Below, one piece after another: positions 1-7,175 of a stretch of 24,150 nt of DNA; positions within the stretch are counted from its first letter, which is position 1, and each line of letters starts with the position of its first letter. The DNA comes from Acidimicrobiaceae bacterium RAAP-2 (lineage in GTDB: Bacteria; Actinomycetota; Acidimicrobiia; Acidimicrobiales; RAAP-2): positions 1-24,150 of the forward strand of contig LMAD01000028.1 of assembly GCA_001443545.1 (NCBI GenBank), written 5' to 3'. Under the pieces are notes generated by a model that saw only the letters and a program-made list of their open reading frames with translations, searched no databases and had not been told where the DNA came from. A program made the translations under genes and the position numbers.

Positions 1-1
1 T

Positions 2-1189
2 GGTTACCGAAACCACCGCATCGTCGACTCCGAAGGTCGGGAGATGCGCACCGTGATTCTCGACGCCGAACGAGCGCCGTTTGCGGTGTTGGCCTTCGGT
101 CTCTACGCAACCGGCGACTGGACGATTTCCGGACTAGTGGACCACCTCAACCAGCGAGGCCTCACAACCACCCCCACACCAAGGATGCCGTCGCGACCGA
201 TCACTGAAGGGCTCCTGCATAAGGTTCTCACCAATCCTTACTACAAGGGCCAGACCAAGTTTCAAGGCGTTCAGTACAACGGGCGTCACGAGGCACTCGT
301 CGACGAGGCAACCTGGCAACGGGTTCAAGACGTCCTTACCTCCCACGTCAATGGCGAACGAGTCCGCAAGCATCCACATTTCCTAAAGAGCACGGTGTAC
401 TGCGGGCAGTGTGGTGAACGCCTCTTGGTGCAGCACTCCACCTCCGCGTCCGGCATGAAGTACCCGTACTTCTCTTGCGCGGGGCGCCACTCGAAGCGCT
501 CCGATTGCACCTTGCGATCAGTACTGATCTACGAAGTAGAGAAGAAGTTGGAAGAGCACTATCAGCGAATTCAGCTTGATTCGAACTTTCGCGAGAATGT
601 AGAGGCAATGATCCGTGACGAGTTCCGCAGTACCCGCGAACACGTCGAAGCCGAGCAGGGTGACCTCAAGCGCGAGCAGGAGAAGCTCGAACGCGAGCGC
701 CAGAAGCTCTTGGAGGCGCATTACGCGGGCGCGGTCCCGATTGATCTTCTCGGTCGCGAGCAAGAGCGAATCTCGCGGGCACTTAATAAGATCGCCACCC
801 AGCTAGCGGCGACCAGCCTCGAGTTTGAGGCAGTCGAACGAAACCTTCAATTAGCGCTAGACCTGACAGTCGACTGTGGTGCTGCCTATCGGGATGCCCC
901 AGAGCACATCAAGCGGATGTTCAACCAGGCGTTCTTTGCGAAGGTGCTCGTCATCCAAGACGACGAGAGCACCGGAGAAGTGCGGCTTGAGGCCGAACTT
1001 CGTGAACCATTTGATACTTTGCTCGGAAGTGACCTGAAGGCCGCTGAGGCGGCCCTACAGCGGGCACACAAGCCCAGAACGGCTGTCAAGGGCAGCCTCA
1101 GAGGTGCCGCCCGTGGTCTTCATCAGGTCAATTGTTTCAGTAACAGGCTTTTGGTGGGCGCTGAGGGACTCGAACCCCCGACCTGCTGA
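2..1189 (+). CDS. Large serine recombinase (site-specific integrase), 5'-partial, C-terminal portion
   Basis: The frame is open from the window edge, so the N-terminal resolvase catalytic domain with its serine lies outside. What remains (first visible Met at 44) starts in the recombinase DNA-binding domain (about residues 1-100 from that Met). It shows the pattern RTVILDAERAP...FGLYATGDW, then a segment rich in TNPYYKG and EALVDEATWQRVQ. A zinc ribbon follows with Cys120-x2-Cys123 and Cys145/Cys155, then a long charged coiled coil (about 165-270) and a C-terminal tail. This is the architecture of phage/ICE large serine integrases, which cut and rejoin attP and attB. The last 13 or so residues (ending GLEPPTC) are encoded by the antisense of the tRNA-Val 3' end, so the stop codon is supplied by the tRNA gene. 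Codon use looks less GC-biased than in the neighbours, which fits foreign origin. Family assignment is firm; which element it belongs to cannot be seen. Confidence 0.9.
   Translation, partial: GYRNHRIVDSEGREMRTVILDAERAPFAVLAFGLYATGDWTISGLVDHLNQRGLTTTPTPRMPSRPITEGLLHKVLTNPYYKGQTKFQGVQYNGRHEALVDEATWQRVQDVLTSHVNGERVRKHPHFLKSTVYCGQCGERLLVQHSTSASGMKYPYFSCAGRHSKRSDCTLRSVLIYEVEKKLEEHYQRIQLDSNFRENVEAMIRDEFRSTREHVEAEQGDLKREQEKLERERQKLLEAHYAGAVPIDLLGREQERISRALNKIATQLAATSLEFEAVERNLQLALDLTVDCGAAYRDAPEHIKRMFNQAFFAKVLVIQDDESTGEVRLEAELREPFDTLLGSDLKAAEAALQRAHKPRTAVKGSLRGAARGLHQVNCFSNRLLVGAEGLEPPTC
1152..1189. other. Probable attachment-site junction (element end at tRNA-Val 3' end)
   Basis: A serine recombinase gene points into the 3' half of an intact tRNA-Val and uses tRNA antisense sequence as its last codons and stop. 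Genes flanking attachment sites commonly look like this when an element recombines at a tRNA 3' end. The exact crossover cannot be fixed because the other end of the element is left of the window. The tRNA is not damaged, so the element would carry a restoring copy of its 3' end. This is inference from position only; no direct repeat is visible inside the window. Confidence 0.45.
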
Positions 1190-1228
1190 GTGTAAATCAG
1201 CTGCTCTAACCAACTGAGCTAAGCGCCC
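1152..1228 (-). tRNA. tRNA-Val (anticodon UAC), CCA encoded
   Basis: The minus strand folds as a complete cloverleaf. The 7-bp acceptor stem is GGGCGCT/AGCGCCC, the D stem GCTC/GAGC, the anticodon stem GCTGA/TCAGC, and the T stem GGGGG/CCCTC (one G-U pair) around TTCGAGT. The 7-nt anticodon loop TTTACAC gives anticodon UAC, which reads GUA valine codons. The discriminator A and CCA are encoded (1152-1155). Its 3' half overlaps the end of the converging serine recombinase frame, marking it as the probable attachment site. A minus-strand -10-like TAGGCT lies at 1238-1243, which would leave only a very short 5' leader. Confidence 0.95.
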
Positions 1229-1288
1229 GAGGCGCCAAGCCTAAACCAGTTGCACCACTGCCGACATTATCGATCCGTCCATTCGACG

Positions 1289-1349
1289 TAGGTTGGAATC
1301 ATCTCGAGATCCAAATAGCTCCGACTCCGGAGATGGGAAGGGGGGTGGC
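1289..1349 (+). promoter_or_regulatory. Candidate promoter (-10 TAGGTT) and Shine-Dalgarno region of the CHAD gene
   Basis: TAGGTT at 1289-1294 fits the TANNNT -10 pattern seen before many genes here. A purine run (GGGAAGGGGGG, 1335-1345) lies about 4-5 nt before the GTG at 1350 and decides that start over the upstream TTG at 1293, which overlaps the -10 itself. No convincing -35 is visible. Confidence 0.4.
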
Positions 1350-2249
1350 GTGACGGATTCTGACTTCTCCGCCCAACAATTGATCGGTAACGTCATTGGA
1401 CGCGAAACCGGCCAAATGCTCCGCTTCACGTCGATTGCGCGTCGCGGCGCTGACCCCGAAGGGGTCCATCAACTGCGAGTAGCGACTCGCCGACTTCGAT
1501 CTGAACTTCGACTTTTGCGTCCATTGTTGCAAAGTCGATGGTGTGATTCTGTGTCGAAAGATCTCTCCTGGCTCGGAACGGCACTCGGCAACTATCGCGA
1601 CGTTGATGTCCTCATTGCGCTCCTCCATGAGATTTCGAAGGCCGACCCGACACTCGATCAACGAGTCATTCGCCAGGCGAAAGAGGACCGCCAACGCCGA
1701 CAGCGCCGCGTTGTACTGGTCCTTGAACGCGAACGATACCGATCACTCATGGTCGACTTGACGCGCGGCGTCCTTTCACCGCCACTTCGTTCATCGCATC
1801 AAGACCCGTCCACCGTCATCGTGACCCAGCTCCAGGATTCGTGGAGACAAGTCCAGACCGCTGCAAGTGAACCACTCGCGAACGACGCCCGACTCCATCG
1901 AATACGGATACTCACGAAACGCGCCAGGTACGCGACCGAGGTGGCTACCCCAATCCTCGGCGATGGTGGTCGCGCCATCATCGAACGCTTCGCCAAGATC
2001 CAAGACATCCTCGGCATGCAACACGACATAACCGTGGCCCGTCGTTTCATTGCGAAGTGGTACGACTCACCGCTCGCGGTTCAAGGGGTGGACCCCGGTG
2101 ACGCGCGCGAAGCCTGGGTTTCAGCCATGGACGCGTCAGTGCGGAGCCGACACGATGCTTGGCGAGAACCTCTCGCCGAGGTCATCGTCTTGATTGATGA
2201 TCTTGGTCTGCGCCCGTCAAAGTGGACCAATTCCGACGAGTCGTTCTAA
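1350..2249 (+). CDS. CHAD domain-containing protein
   Basis: This is a 299-residue, Arg- and His-rich helical protein. It carries the conserved CHAD repeats: VHQLRVATRRLRSELR (about 39-54), LGNYRDVDVL (79-88), LHRIRILTKRARYATE (182-197) and LGMQHDITVA (221-230). CHAD domains are histidine-containing alpha-helical modules. Characterised members bind inorganic polyphosphate through basic surfaces, so polyphosphate association is the likely role; no catalytic residue can be named. It has no signal peptide or membrane segment and no fused CYTH domain. The GTG start at 1350 follows a strong purine-rich ribosome binding site; a TTG at 1293 would add 19 residues of low-complexity sequence. The 3' end overlaps the converging phosphatase gene by 33 bp. 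Confidence 0.85.
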   Translation: MTDSDFSAQQLIGNVIGRETGQMLRFTSIARRGADPEGVHQLRVATRRLRSELRLLRPLLQSRWCDSVSKDLSWLGTALGNYRDVDVLIALLHEISKADPTLDQRVIRQAKEDRQRRQRRVVLVLERERYRSLMVDLTRGVLSPPLRSSHQDPSTVIVTQLQDSWRQVQTAASEPLANDARLHRIRILTKRARYATEVATPILGDGGRAIIERFAKIQDILGMQHDITVARRFIAKWYDSPLAVQGVDPGDAREAWVSAMDASVRSRHDAWREPLAEVIVLIDDLGLRPSKWTNSDESF

Positions 2250-2945
2250 CAGCGAAGGCGTCGCCGCAATAATCGGTCGACGCACAACCATCTCATCGGT
2301 TTCGAGCGATTCGCCCCGATAGTCGGCGGCGACGGCACCAGCCTCGCGAGCGATCAGCAAGCCGGCCAGATAGTCCCAGGGATTGAGGGTCGACTGTTGC
2401 GCCACACCGTACGCGTCTAACGATCCATCGGCGACCAGACAGATCTCGAGGCTCGCCGCACCGAGTGACCGGAACTGGGCCCACCCCGCGTGACGCGACG
2501 GAAGTCCGGAGAAACTCACGATGGCGTGGTCCAGGATCGTCTGAGCGCTCGCCGAAATCGTCACGCCATCACGCGTCGCTCCAGCGCCGAGTTCCGCCTC
2601 GTACGTGGTGCCCGTGGCGTGATTTACGACCAATCCCGCGATCAGCTGGCCACCCTTCACGACGGCCAGACTCGTCGCGTAGAAGGGAACTCCGTGGTCG
2701 CAGTTCGTTGATCCGTCGATTGGGTCCACCACGACGGTCAACGGGCCCGAACCGGTGACCCCAGACTCTTCGCTCACAACGCGCCATCCTGCGGCGCCAA
2801 GTATTCGACGTGCTACGTCATCGGCCACCAAGTCGAGGTGGTACTGCGACTCTCGCTGACCCGAATACCCCCGACCACGATGCGCCCCGATCGACAGCCC
2901 GATCTCGTTAGCGCATTCTCGCAAGGTGGCGAAGAGGTCACTCAT
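2217..2945 (-). CDS. Inositol monophosphatase family protein
   Basis: The protein has 242 residues, about the usual length for the lithium-sensitive, Mg-dependent phosphatase fold. The metal site is visible: Glu59-Glu60 in VSEESG, Asp74 and Asp77 in DPIDGST, and Asp191 in NPWDYLAGLLIAREAGA. Family members hydrolyse inositol monophosphate, histidinol phosphate, fructose-1,6-bisphosphate or 3'-phosphoadenosine 5'-phosphate. The substrate cannot be decided from sequence alone, and there is no histidine or inositol gene beside it. The ATG at 2945 is preferred because TACCGT lies 7 nt upstream (leaderless pattern) and the extension back to 3014 is an Arg-rich, non-conserved-looking stretch. The gene is monocistronic, diverges from the glycoside hydrolase and converges on the CHAD gene. 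Confidence 0.87.
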   Translation of the reverse strand: MSDLFATLRECANEIGLSIGAHRGRGYSGQRESQYHLDLVADDVARRILGAAGWRVVSEESGVTGSGPLTVVVDPIDGSTNCDHGVPFYATSLAVVKGGQLIAGLVVNHATGTTYEAELGAGATRDGVTISASAQTILDHAIVSFSGLPSRHAGWAQFRSLGAASLEICLVADGSLDAYGVAQQSTLNPWDYLAGLLIAREAGAVAADYRGESLETDEMVVRRPIIAATPSLLERLVGIGPL

Positions 2946-2958
2946 CGAACCCACGGTA
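2946..2958 (-). promoter_or_regulatory. Leaderless-type -10 (TACCGT) of the phosphatase gene
   Basis: On the minus strand TACCGT (2958-2953) is followed by 7 nt and then the ATG at 2945. Transcription starting about 7 nt after the hexamer would begin at or near the start codon. No clear -35 is seen at 16-19 nt. Confidence 0.5.
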
Positions 2959-2994
2959 CCCGTGCGGCACCGCTGTCGTCTCGCAAGAGGCGCC

Positions 2995-3073
2995 GTGACC
3001 CTGGTGCCGCGCAATCTAGACTGGAATTCGATGTATGACCCGAATCATCGGGGCGACGCGGTGACGGGAGACG
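2995..3073 (+). promoter_or_regulatory. Candidate promoter and short leader of the glycoside hydrolase gene, with a possible mini-ORF
   Basis: GTGACC (2995-3000) and TAGACT (3017-3022) are separated by 16 nt and resemble -35/-10 elements. ATG codons at 3031 and 3035 follow. The one at 3035 opens a 9-codon frame (MTRIIGATR, stop 3062-3064) in the same frame as the downstream GTG at 3074. A GGGAG purine run (3066-3070) precedes that GTG. The mini-ORF could be a leader peptide or chance. Confidence 0.35.
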
Positions 3074-5641
3074 GTGTTGCGCGGTAACGGTAATCGTCGC
3101 CACGGTGGCCGCCGTGCCGCAACCGTTCCCATCCTGATGGTCACAATTTCTCTGACCCTCTCCACCTTCGCGACCACCGCCGCCAGCGCTGGTTCGTCCC
3201 TGCGTAGCGCCATCGGCGTCATCCGGCCGACGGGCCAATGTCCGTGGATCGAACAGTCATTGAACCACCAACTGACACCGAGCGCCCTGGCCGACGAAGT
3301 GATTGGCCGGATGACCCTCGCCCAGAAGGTGAATTTCGTCGCGCTCTCCACGTATCCACCACTCGAGAACGCCAATGTTGGTGTCCCGAATCTCTGCATC
3401 CCGCCGCTCACGTTGACCGACGGCCCCAACGGCGTCGCCAACGGCTTGCAGTTCGTCACCCAACTGCCCGCCGCGATTGGCGTGGGTGCCACCTTTGACC
3501 CATCGCTCGCTCGCGCGATCGCCCGCGTGATGGCGAGCGAGGCCAGGGCCAAAGGCATCGACGGGGTCCAGGCGCCGAACCTCAATCTGGCTCGCGTCTC
3601 AGTGAGCGGCCGCATCTTCGAAACGTACGGCGAGGACCCCTATCTCACGAGCGTTCTCGGCGTCGCGGCCATCCGGGGAATCCAGTCCCTGGGCGAGATC
3701 GCCGACGCGAAACACTTCACCGCGTACACCCAAGAGACCGCACGGGCTCGACTGAATCAGCGAGTCTCGGCCCGTGCCTTGGCCGAAATCTACAACGCAC
3801 CGTTTGAAGCGGCGGTCCGACAAGGACACGTGGCCTCGCTGATGTGCTCGTACGGGTCGCTCAATGGCGTCAATACCTGTTCGAGCCCCTACGTCTACGG
3901 CACGTTGCGGTCGTGGGGCTTCACGGGATTCGTCCGCTCCGACCTCGGCGCGATCAAAGACCCGGTCGCGGCAATTCGTGCCGGCATCGCCATGATCAAA
4001 CCCATCTCGACGGCCGGACTCATCAGTGCGGTTCTACACCACCGACTTCCGATGCGGGATCTCGATCACGCGGTCCACTCAATACTGGTGCCCATGTTCG
4101 CGCTGGGACTCGTCGCCCATCCGCTGCGCCTATCACTGAGCGCCACGGTCACGACGCCGAACCACGTCTCGGTCGCCCTCCGCGCCGCTCTGAGCAGCGT
4201 CGTGCTCCTCAAGAATCAACGGCACGCACTCCCGATTCCGCCGAACGTTCGGTCAATCGCCGTAATCGGCCTGGCCGGTAGTCGGGTCCCGATGACCGCA
4301 GGTGGCGGCAGTGCCACGGTGGTGGCCGGCGCCGTGACGACGCCGCTGAGCGCACTTCGCCGCGCGATCGGCGCACGCGTGCGCATCACGTATGCGCCGG
4401 GAGACATCTACATCCCGAACGTCAAGACTCGTCGTGACATCGTCATCGAATCGGGCACGCCGCTCAAACTGATCACTAGGTTCAACCAGATCGGCGAACC
4501 CGGCAAGGCCGACATCGGCATCGACCAAGGGGGCAACGTCACCCCGAGCGTCGCAACGGCATCGGCGCCCGGTACCGGTGACAACTGGACGTCGTCACAG
4601 GTCAAGTTCCGCGCCAAGCGCTCCGGCGTCTACGACGTCGCCTTCCGACAGGTTGGTGACACGTGGGTCTATCTCAACAATCAATTGGTCATCGCATCGC
4701 GGGGATTGCATTCACCCGACGTGATCACGACATCCGTAGCGCTTCGATCCGGTCACACCTACACCCTTCGGGTGACGTGGTTCGACATTCGCAACCACCC
4801 AGCCCCGTCCTTCGACTTCGTCGACGCCACTCCCGCCATCACGAGAGCCGTTAACGCGGCCCGGCACGCGAAGTACGCCGTCGTCGTGGCGAGCGCCCCA
4901 ACGTCCGAGGGCGCCGACCGGCCAAACCTCAACCTCCCGGGTGATCAAAACGCACTGATCAGCGCCGTTGCGGCCGTCAATCACCACACCATCGTCGTCC
5001 TCCAGACCGGGGGTGCTGTCGCCATGCCGTGGCTCAATCACGTCACCGCGGTTCTCGAAGCGTGGTATCCCGGTCAGGTCGACGGGGCCGCGATCGCGCC
5101 GATCCTGACCGGCGCGGTGAACCCGTCAGGTCACTTACCGCTCACCTTCCCCGCCTCGATGGCAACAACGCCGATTACCGCACCGCGACTGTTTCCGGGT
5201 ATTAACGGCACCGTTGACTTCGGGTCGGGCCTCGACATCGGCTACCGCTGGTATCAGGCCAATCACGTCACCCCCCTCTTCCCTTTCGGGTTCGGACTGT
5301 CGTACACCACCTTTGCGCTCCGACGCGCGAGCGTCCGCCGAACCGCCACCGGGGCCGCCGTCACTCTCACGGTGACGAACACCGGTTCCCGCACGGGCGC
5401 CACCGTGGTCGAGGTCTACGTGTCCTACCCCGCGGGTGCCGGCGAACCGCCCGAACAGCTTCGCTCGTTCGCGCGGGTACTCCTCAAACCGGGCCGGTCG
5501 ACGAGGGTGTCGCTTTCGATCGATCGCCGTGGTTTTGCGATCTATCGCCACGGTTCATTCACCGTCGTTCCCGGCACCTACGGCGTGAACGTTGGTCAGT
5601 CATCGGCCAATTTACCCATCCATCTCGCACTCAACTTCTAA
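3074..5641 (+). CDS. Secreted glycoside hydrolase family 3 protein (beta-glucosidase-like) with PA14-like insert
   Basis: The protein has 855 residues. An Arg-rich n-region, hydrophobic core (about 17-36) and ASA/G site near residue 39 form an export signal. The N-terminal GH3 barrel (about 60-350) has LTDGPNGV, YGEDPYL, KH213-214 in AKHFTAYTQET, and the expected nucleophile Asp290 in VRSDLGA. The second alpha/beta domain (about 370-440 and 590-700) contains SEGADRPNLNLPGDQ, where Glu612 is a candidate acid/base. Between these halves lies a PA14-like beta module (about 480-590, with NNQLVIASRG and RVTWFD). A fibronectin-III-like domain closes the protein (about 765-850). The family removes terminal beta-linked sugars from oligosaccharides; the exact sugar is not predictable. 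The usual Trp after the nucleophile is Leu here. GTG at 3074 is the first possible start after an in-frame stop at 3062. No sugar transporter or regulator is adjacent. Confidence 0.88.
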   Translation: MLRGNGNRRHGGRRAATVPILMVTISLTLSTFATTAASAGSSLRSAIGVIRPTGQCPWIEQSLNHQLTPSALADEVIGRMTLAQKVNFVALSTYPPLENANVGVPNLCIPPLTLTDGPNGVANGLQFVTQLPAAIGVGATFDPSLARAIARVMASEARAKGIDGVQAPNLNLARVSVSGRIFETYGEDPYLTSVLGVAAIRGIQSLGEIADAKHFTAYTQETARARLNQRVSARALAEIYNAPFEAAVRQGHVASLMCSYGSLNGVNTCSSPYVYGTLRSWGFTGFVRSDLGAIKDPVAAIRAGIAMIKPISTAGLISAVLHHRLPMRDLDHAVHSILVPMFALGLVAHPLRLSLSATVTTPNHVSVALRAALSSVVLLKNQRHALPIPPNVRSIAVIGLAGSRVPMTAGGGSATVVAGAVTTPLSALRRAIGARVRITYAPGDIYIPNVKTRRDIVIESGTPLKLITRFNQIGEPGKADIGIDQGGNVTPSVATASAPGTGDNWTSSQVKFRAKRSGVYDVAFRQVGDTWVYLNNQLVIASRGLHSPDVITTSVALRSGHTYTLRVTWFDIRNHPAPSFDFVDATPAITRAVNAARHAKYAVVVASAPTSEGADRPNLNLPGDQNALISAVAAVNHHTIVVLQTGGAVAMPWLNHVTAVLEAWYPGQVDGAAIAPILTGAVNPSGHLPLTFPASMATTPITAPRLFPGINGTVDFGSGLDIGYRWYQANHVTPLFPFGFGLSYTTFALRRASVRRTATGAAVTLTVTNTGSRTGATVVEVYVSYPAGAGEPPEQLRSFARVLLKPGRSTRVSLSIDRRGFAIYRHGSFTVVPGTYGVNVGQSSANLPIHLALNF

Positions 5642-5680
5642 ATCGAAGTCACCGCTGGCGGCGTCGTCCGCAGCGCCGAC

Positions 5681-5693
5681 TAATCTTGAGTCG
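5681..5693 (+). promoter_or_regulatory. Leaderless-type -10 (TAATCT)
   Basis: TAATCT at 5681-5686 is 7 nt before the ATG at 5694, inside the 52-bp gap after the glycoside hydrolase. It suggests separate transcription of the downstream gene. No good -35 is visible. Confidence 0.5.
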
Positions 5694-6251
5694 ATGGCCG
5701 CCATCGACGTCGCCGGTTTTGTTGCCGATCTCAAGGACCATGCGGTCACCCACGGGTTCCACGTGCACGACGAGCGACACTTCGTCGAGACCTACTCCCT
5801 GCGTCAGGCGTGGGAGGTCGACCTGCACCCCGAAGACGGTTGCGGTGGTCCGGTTGACCTCCACATCGAACTCGACGTCGATCCACGCACCCTCCTGGCC
5901 TTCGAAGACGCCGTCATGGGGCTGCCCGACGACGTTGATCCACCCGACGATTTCCACTTTCCGCTCGTCCTGACGTGGAGCTTGCCACCCATGCCCCACG
6001 GTCCGGACCTGCTGCGACTCGCGATTGACCTGGCCCCGATCGGCGGCGTCGACATGCCGCTCGAAGTCACGGCCACCGACACCTTCGCCTCGCCGACCGA
6101 GACCAGCGAACGGCGTATCGCGATCATCGCTCGTCGAGCGATCTCCCTGAGCCAAGTCGCCAAGGGAGAGGATCCCCTGTGCGACGTTTTCGAGCACGGT
6201 CGGACCGTCAGCGACTACCTGCTCCAAGCCGCGGACTCGTGGTTGGCCTGA
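5694..6251 (+). CDS. Hypothetical protein, 185 aa
   Basis: I do not recognise this family. The product is soluble and strongly acidic, without a signal peptide or membrane segment. It is rich in Asp/His/Pro motifs such as DLHPEDGCGGPVDLHIELDVD and GLPDDVDPPDDFHFP, and ends in a more helical region (AKGEDPLCDVFEHGRTVSDYLLQAADSW). The even hydrophobic/charged alternation and normal codon bias for the region support a real gene. The ATG at 5694 has TAATCT 7 nt upstream. An upstream GTG-type extension to 5592 would overlap the glycoside hydrolase end and looks like non-coding sequence. The following lipoprotein gene begins inside its last codons, so the two may be translated together. Confidence 0.7.
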   Translation: MAAIDVAGFVADLKDHAVTHGFHVHDERHFVETYSLRQAWEVDLHPEDGCGGPVDLHIELDVDPRTLLAFEDAVMGLPDDVDPPDDFHFPLVLTWSLPPMPHGPDLLRLAIDLAPIGGVDMPLEVTATDTFASPTETSERRIAIIARRAISLSQVAKGEDPLCDVFEHGRTVSDYLLQAADSWLA

Positions 6252-6613
6252 CGCGCCGACTCATCCCGGTCATCCTGGTCGCCACATCAGCGCTGGCGTT
6301 GAGTTCGTGTGGAACTTCGGGGGCCGTGTCCCAAGCCCGCATCGCCTGTCGGTACGTCGATGAGTCACTGTCGATCTACCGCCAGAGTGTTCGCCCTGGC
6401 GTGACCAACGCCACGCGCAATCATCAGCAAGCTCGCGCCCTGGCCGTCCTCCTGCGCGCGACACCATTCGCCGCCGCTGCCACCTCGTCCGATGGTGGAT
6501 GGAACCCACTCATGACGACGATCAACGAAGCCGAACGGGTTCCGATCGCCAATCTGATACCGTCCCTGACCCAGCTGTGTCGAATCGCCCAGTCGTCCAC
6601 GCCCTACCTGTAA
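6239..6613 (+). CDS. Small lipoprotein, function unknown
   Basis: Starting at the GTG at 6239, the protein is 124 residues. It has a textbook lipoprotein signal: positive n-region (LTRR), hydrophobic stretch LIPVILVATSALAL, then lipobox LSSC with the acylated Cys at residue 24. The mature part is about 100 residues and mostly helical, with a pair of Cys residues (ACRYVDESL and LTQLCRIA) that could form a disulfide. It is probably exported and anchored at the outer face of the membrane. The start overlaps the preceding gene's stop by 13 bp. The longer frame from 6179 would put 20 Arg-rich residues before the signal, which is unlikely. I recognise no family. Confidence 0.6.
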   Translation: MVGLTRRLIPVILVATSALALSSCGTSGAVSQARIACRYVDESLSIYRQSVRPGVTNATRNHQQARALAVLLRATPFAAAATSSDGGWNPLMTTINEAERVPIANLIPSLTQLCRIAQSSTPYL

Positions 6614-6702
6614 CGGCGCGTCCCTATGAGACACGACACGACCATGCACTCGAAATGCAACGCCCGCCGAATCCACGCGCCGAGCCAACTCGCGGCGGTC
6701 AA
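6614..6702. other. Short convergent intergenic gap without a clear terminator
   Basis: This 89-bp stretch lies between two converging genes. It has complementary 8-nt arms, CGGCGCGT (6614-6621) and ACGCGCCG (6675-6682), but they are more than 50 nt apart and no T-run follows. I see no convincing terminator or gene. Confidence 0.3.
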
Positions 6703-7041
6703 CTATTCGTTGAATCGCTCGTAGAGCCATTCGAGGGAGTTCTCCTCGAGCATCGCGTCCTCCCAGCCCTCCAGCTGATCTTCGACCGCCCCCAGCGATC
6801 CGACGGTGCCTATCACCACGACGGTGAGCCCGCTCACCGGTTCGTCGGCGACTAAGAAGTCCCCGAAGATGTCTTCGCTCACCGTGGCCTCGGGCCCGAT
6901 CATCAGATACAACTCACCAGTCGCCTCGACCCAAGACAGGCGATAGGAATTGTCGGCCGCGTCAGTCCACTCGTCACCGAATTCGAACTCCGCGCTCTCT
7001 CGTCGGACTTCATTCTGCTGGTAGAAGGCTTCGATGTCCAT
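6703..7041 (-). CDS. Small acidic hypothetical protein, 112 aa
   Basis: The product is very acidic, with many Glu/Asp (for example EFEFGDEWTD and EGWEDAMLEENSLEWLYERFNE) and several Trp/Tyr. It has no signal peptide or membrane segment. Predicted beta strands in the middle (YRLSWVEATGELYLMI, LTVVVIGTV) suggest a small globular fold. I do not recognise the family. TAGGCT lies 6 nt upstream of the ATG on the minus strand, matching the leaderless pattern and supporting the start. It stands alone between a converging lipoprotein gene and a diverging HTH-like gene. Confidence 0.65.
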   Translation of the reverse strand: MDIEAFYQQNEVRRESAEFEFGDEWTDAADNSYRLSWVEATGELYLMIGPEATVSEDIFGDFLVADEPVSGLTVVVIGTVGSLGAVEDQLEGWEDAMLEENSLEWLYERFNE

Positions 7042-7053
7042 GAGCGCAGCCTA
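7042..7053 (-). promoter_or_regulatory. Leaderless-type -10 (TAGGCT) of the acidic protein gene
   Basis: On the minus strand TAGGCT (7053-7048) is followed by 6 nt and then the ATG at 7041. The rest of the 134-bp divergent gap to 7176 shows no clear -35, operator palindrome or other element. Confidence 0.45.
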
Positions 7054-7175
7054 CGTCGCCTATGTGCGCGTCGCTATGCGTCGAGCTAGGCACGATTCCT
7101 GGCGTGAGAAATTGCGTGATTCGTGTTACGGCGAAGTGCACGGGGCTATGCGGGCTGGTCGATGGAATACGTCCC

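Noticed and set aside
1090..1112. Hairpin GGGCAGC / GCCGCCC (one G-U pair) near the recombinase 3' end, considered as a terminator for the tRNA
   Set aside because: No T-run follows on either strand and it lies within coding sequence; it may be chance in GC-rich DNA.
6614..6682. Inverted repeat CGGCGCGT ... ACGCGCCG in the 89-bp convergent gap, considered as a bidirectional terminator
   Set aside because: The arms are 53 nt apart and no T-run follows; such 8-mers are expected by chance at this GC content.
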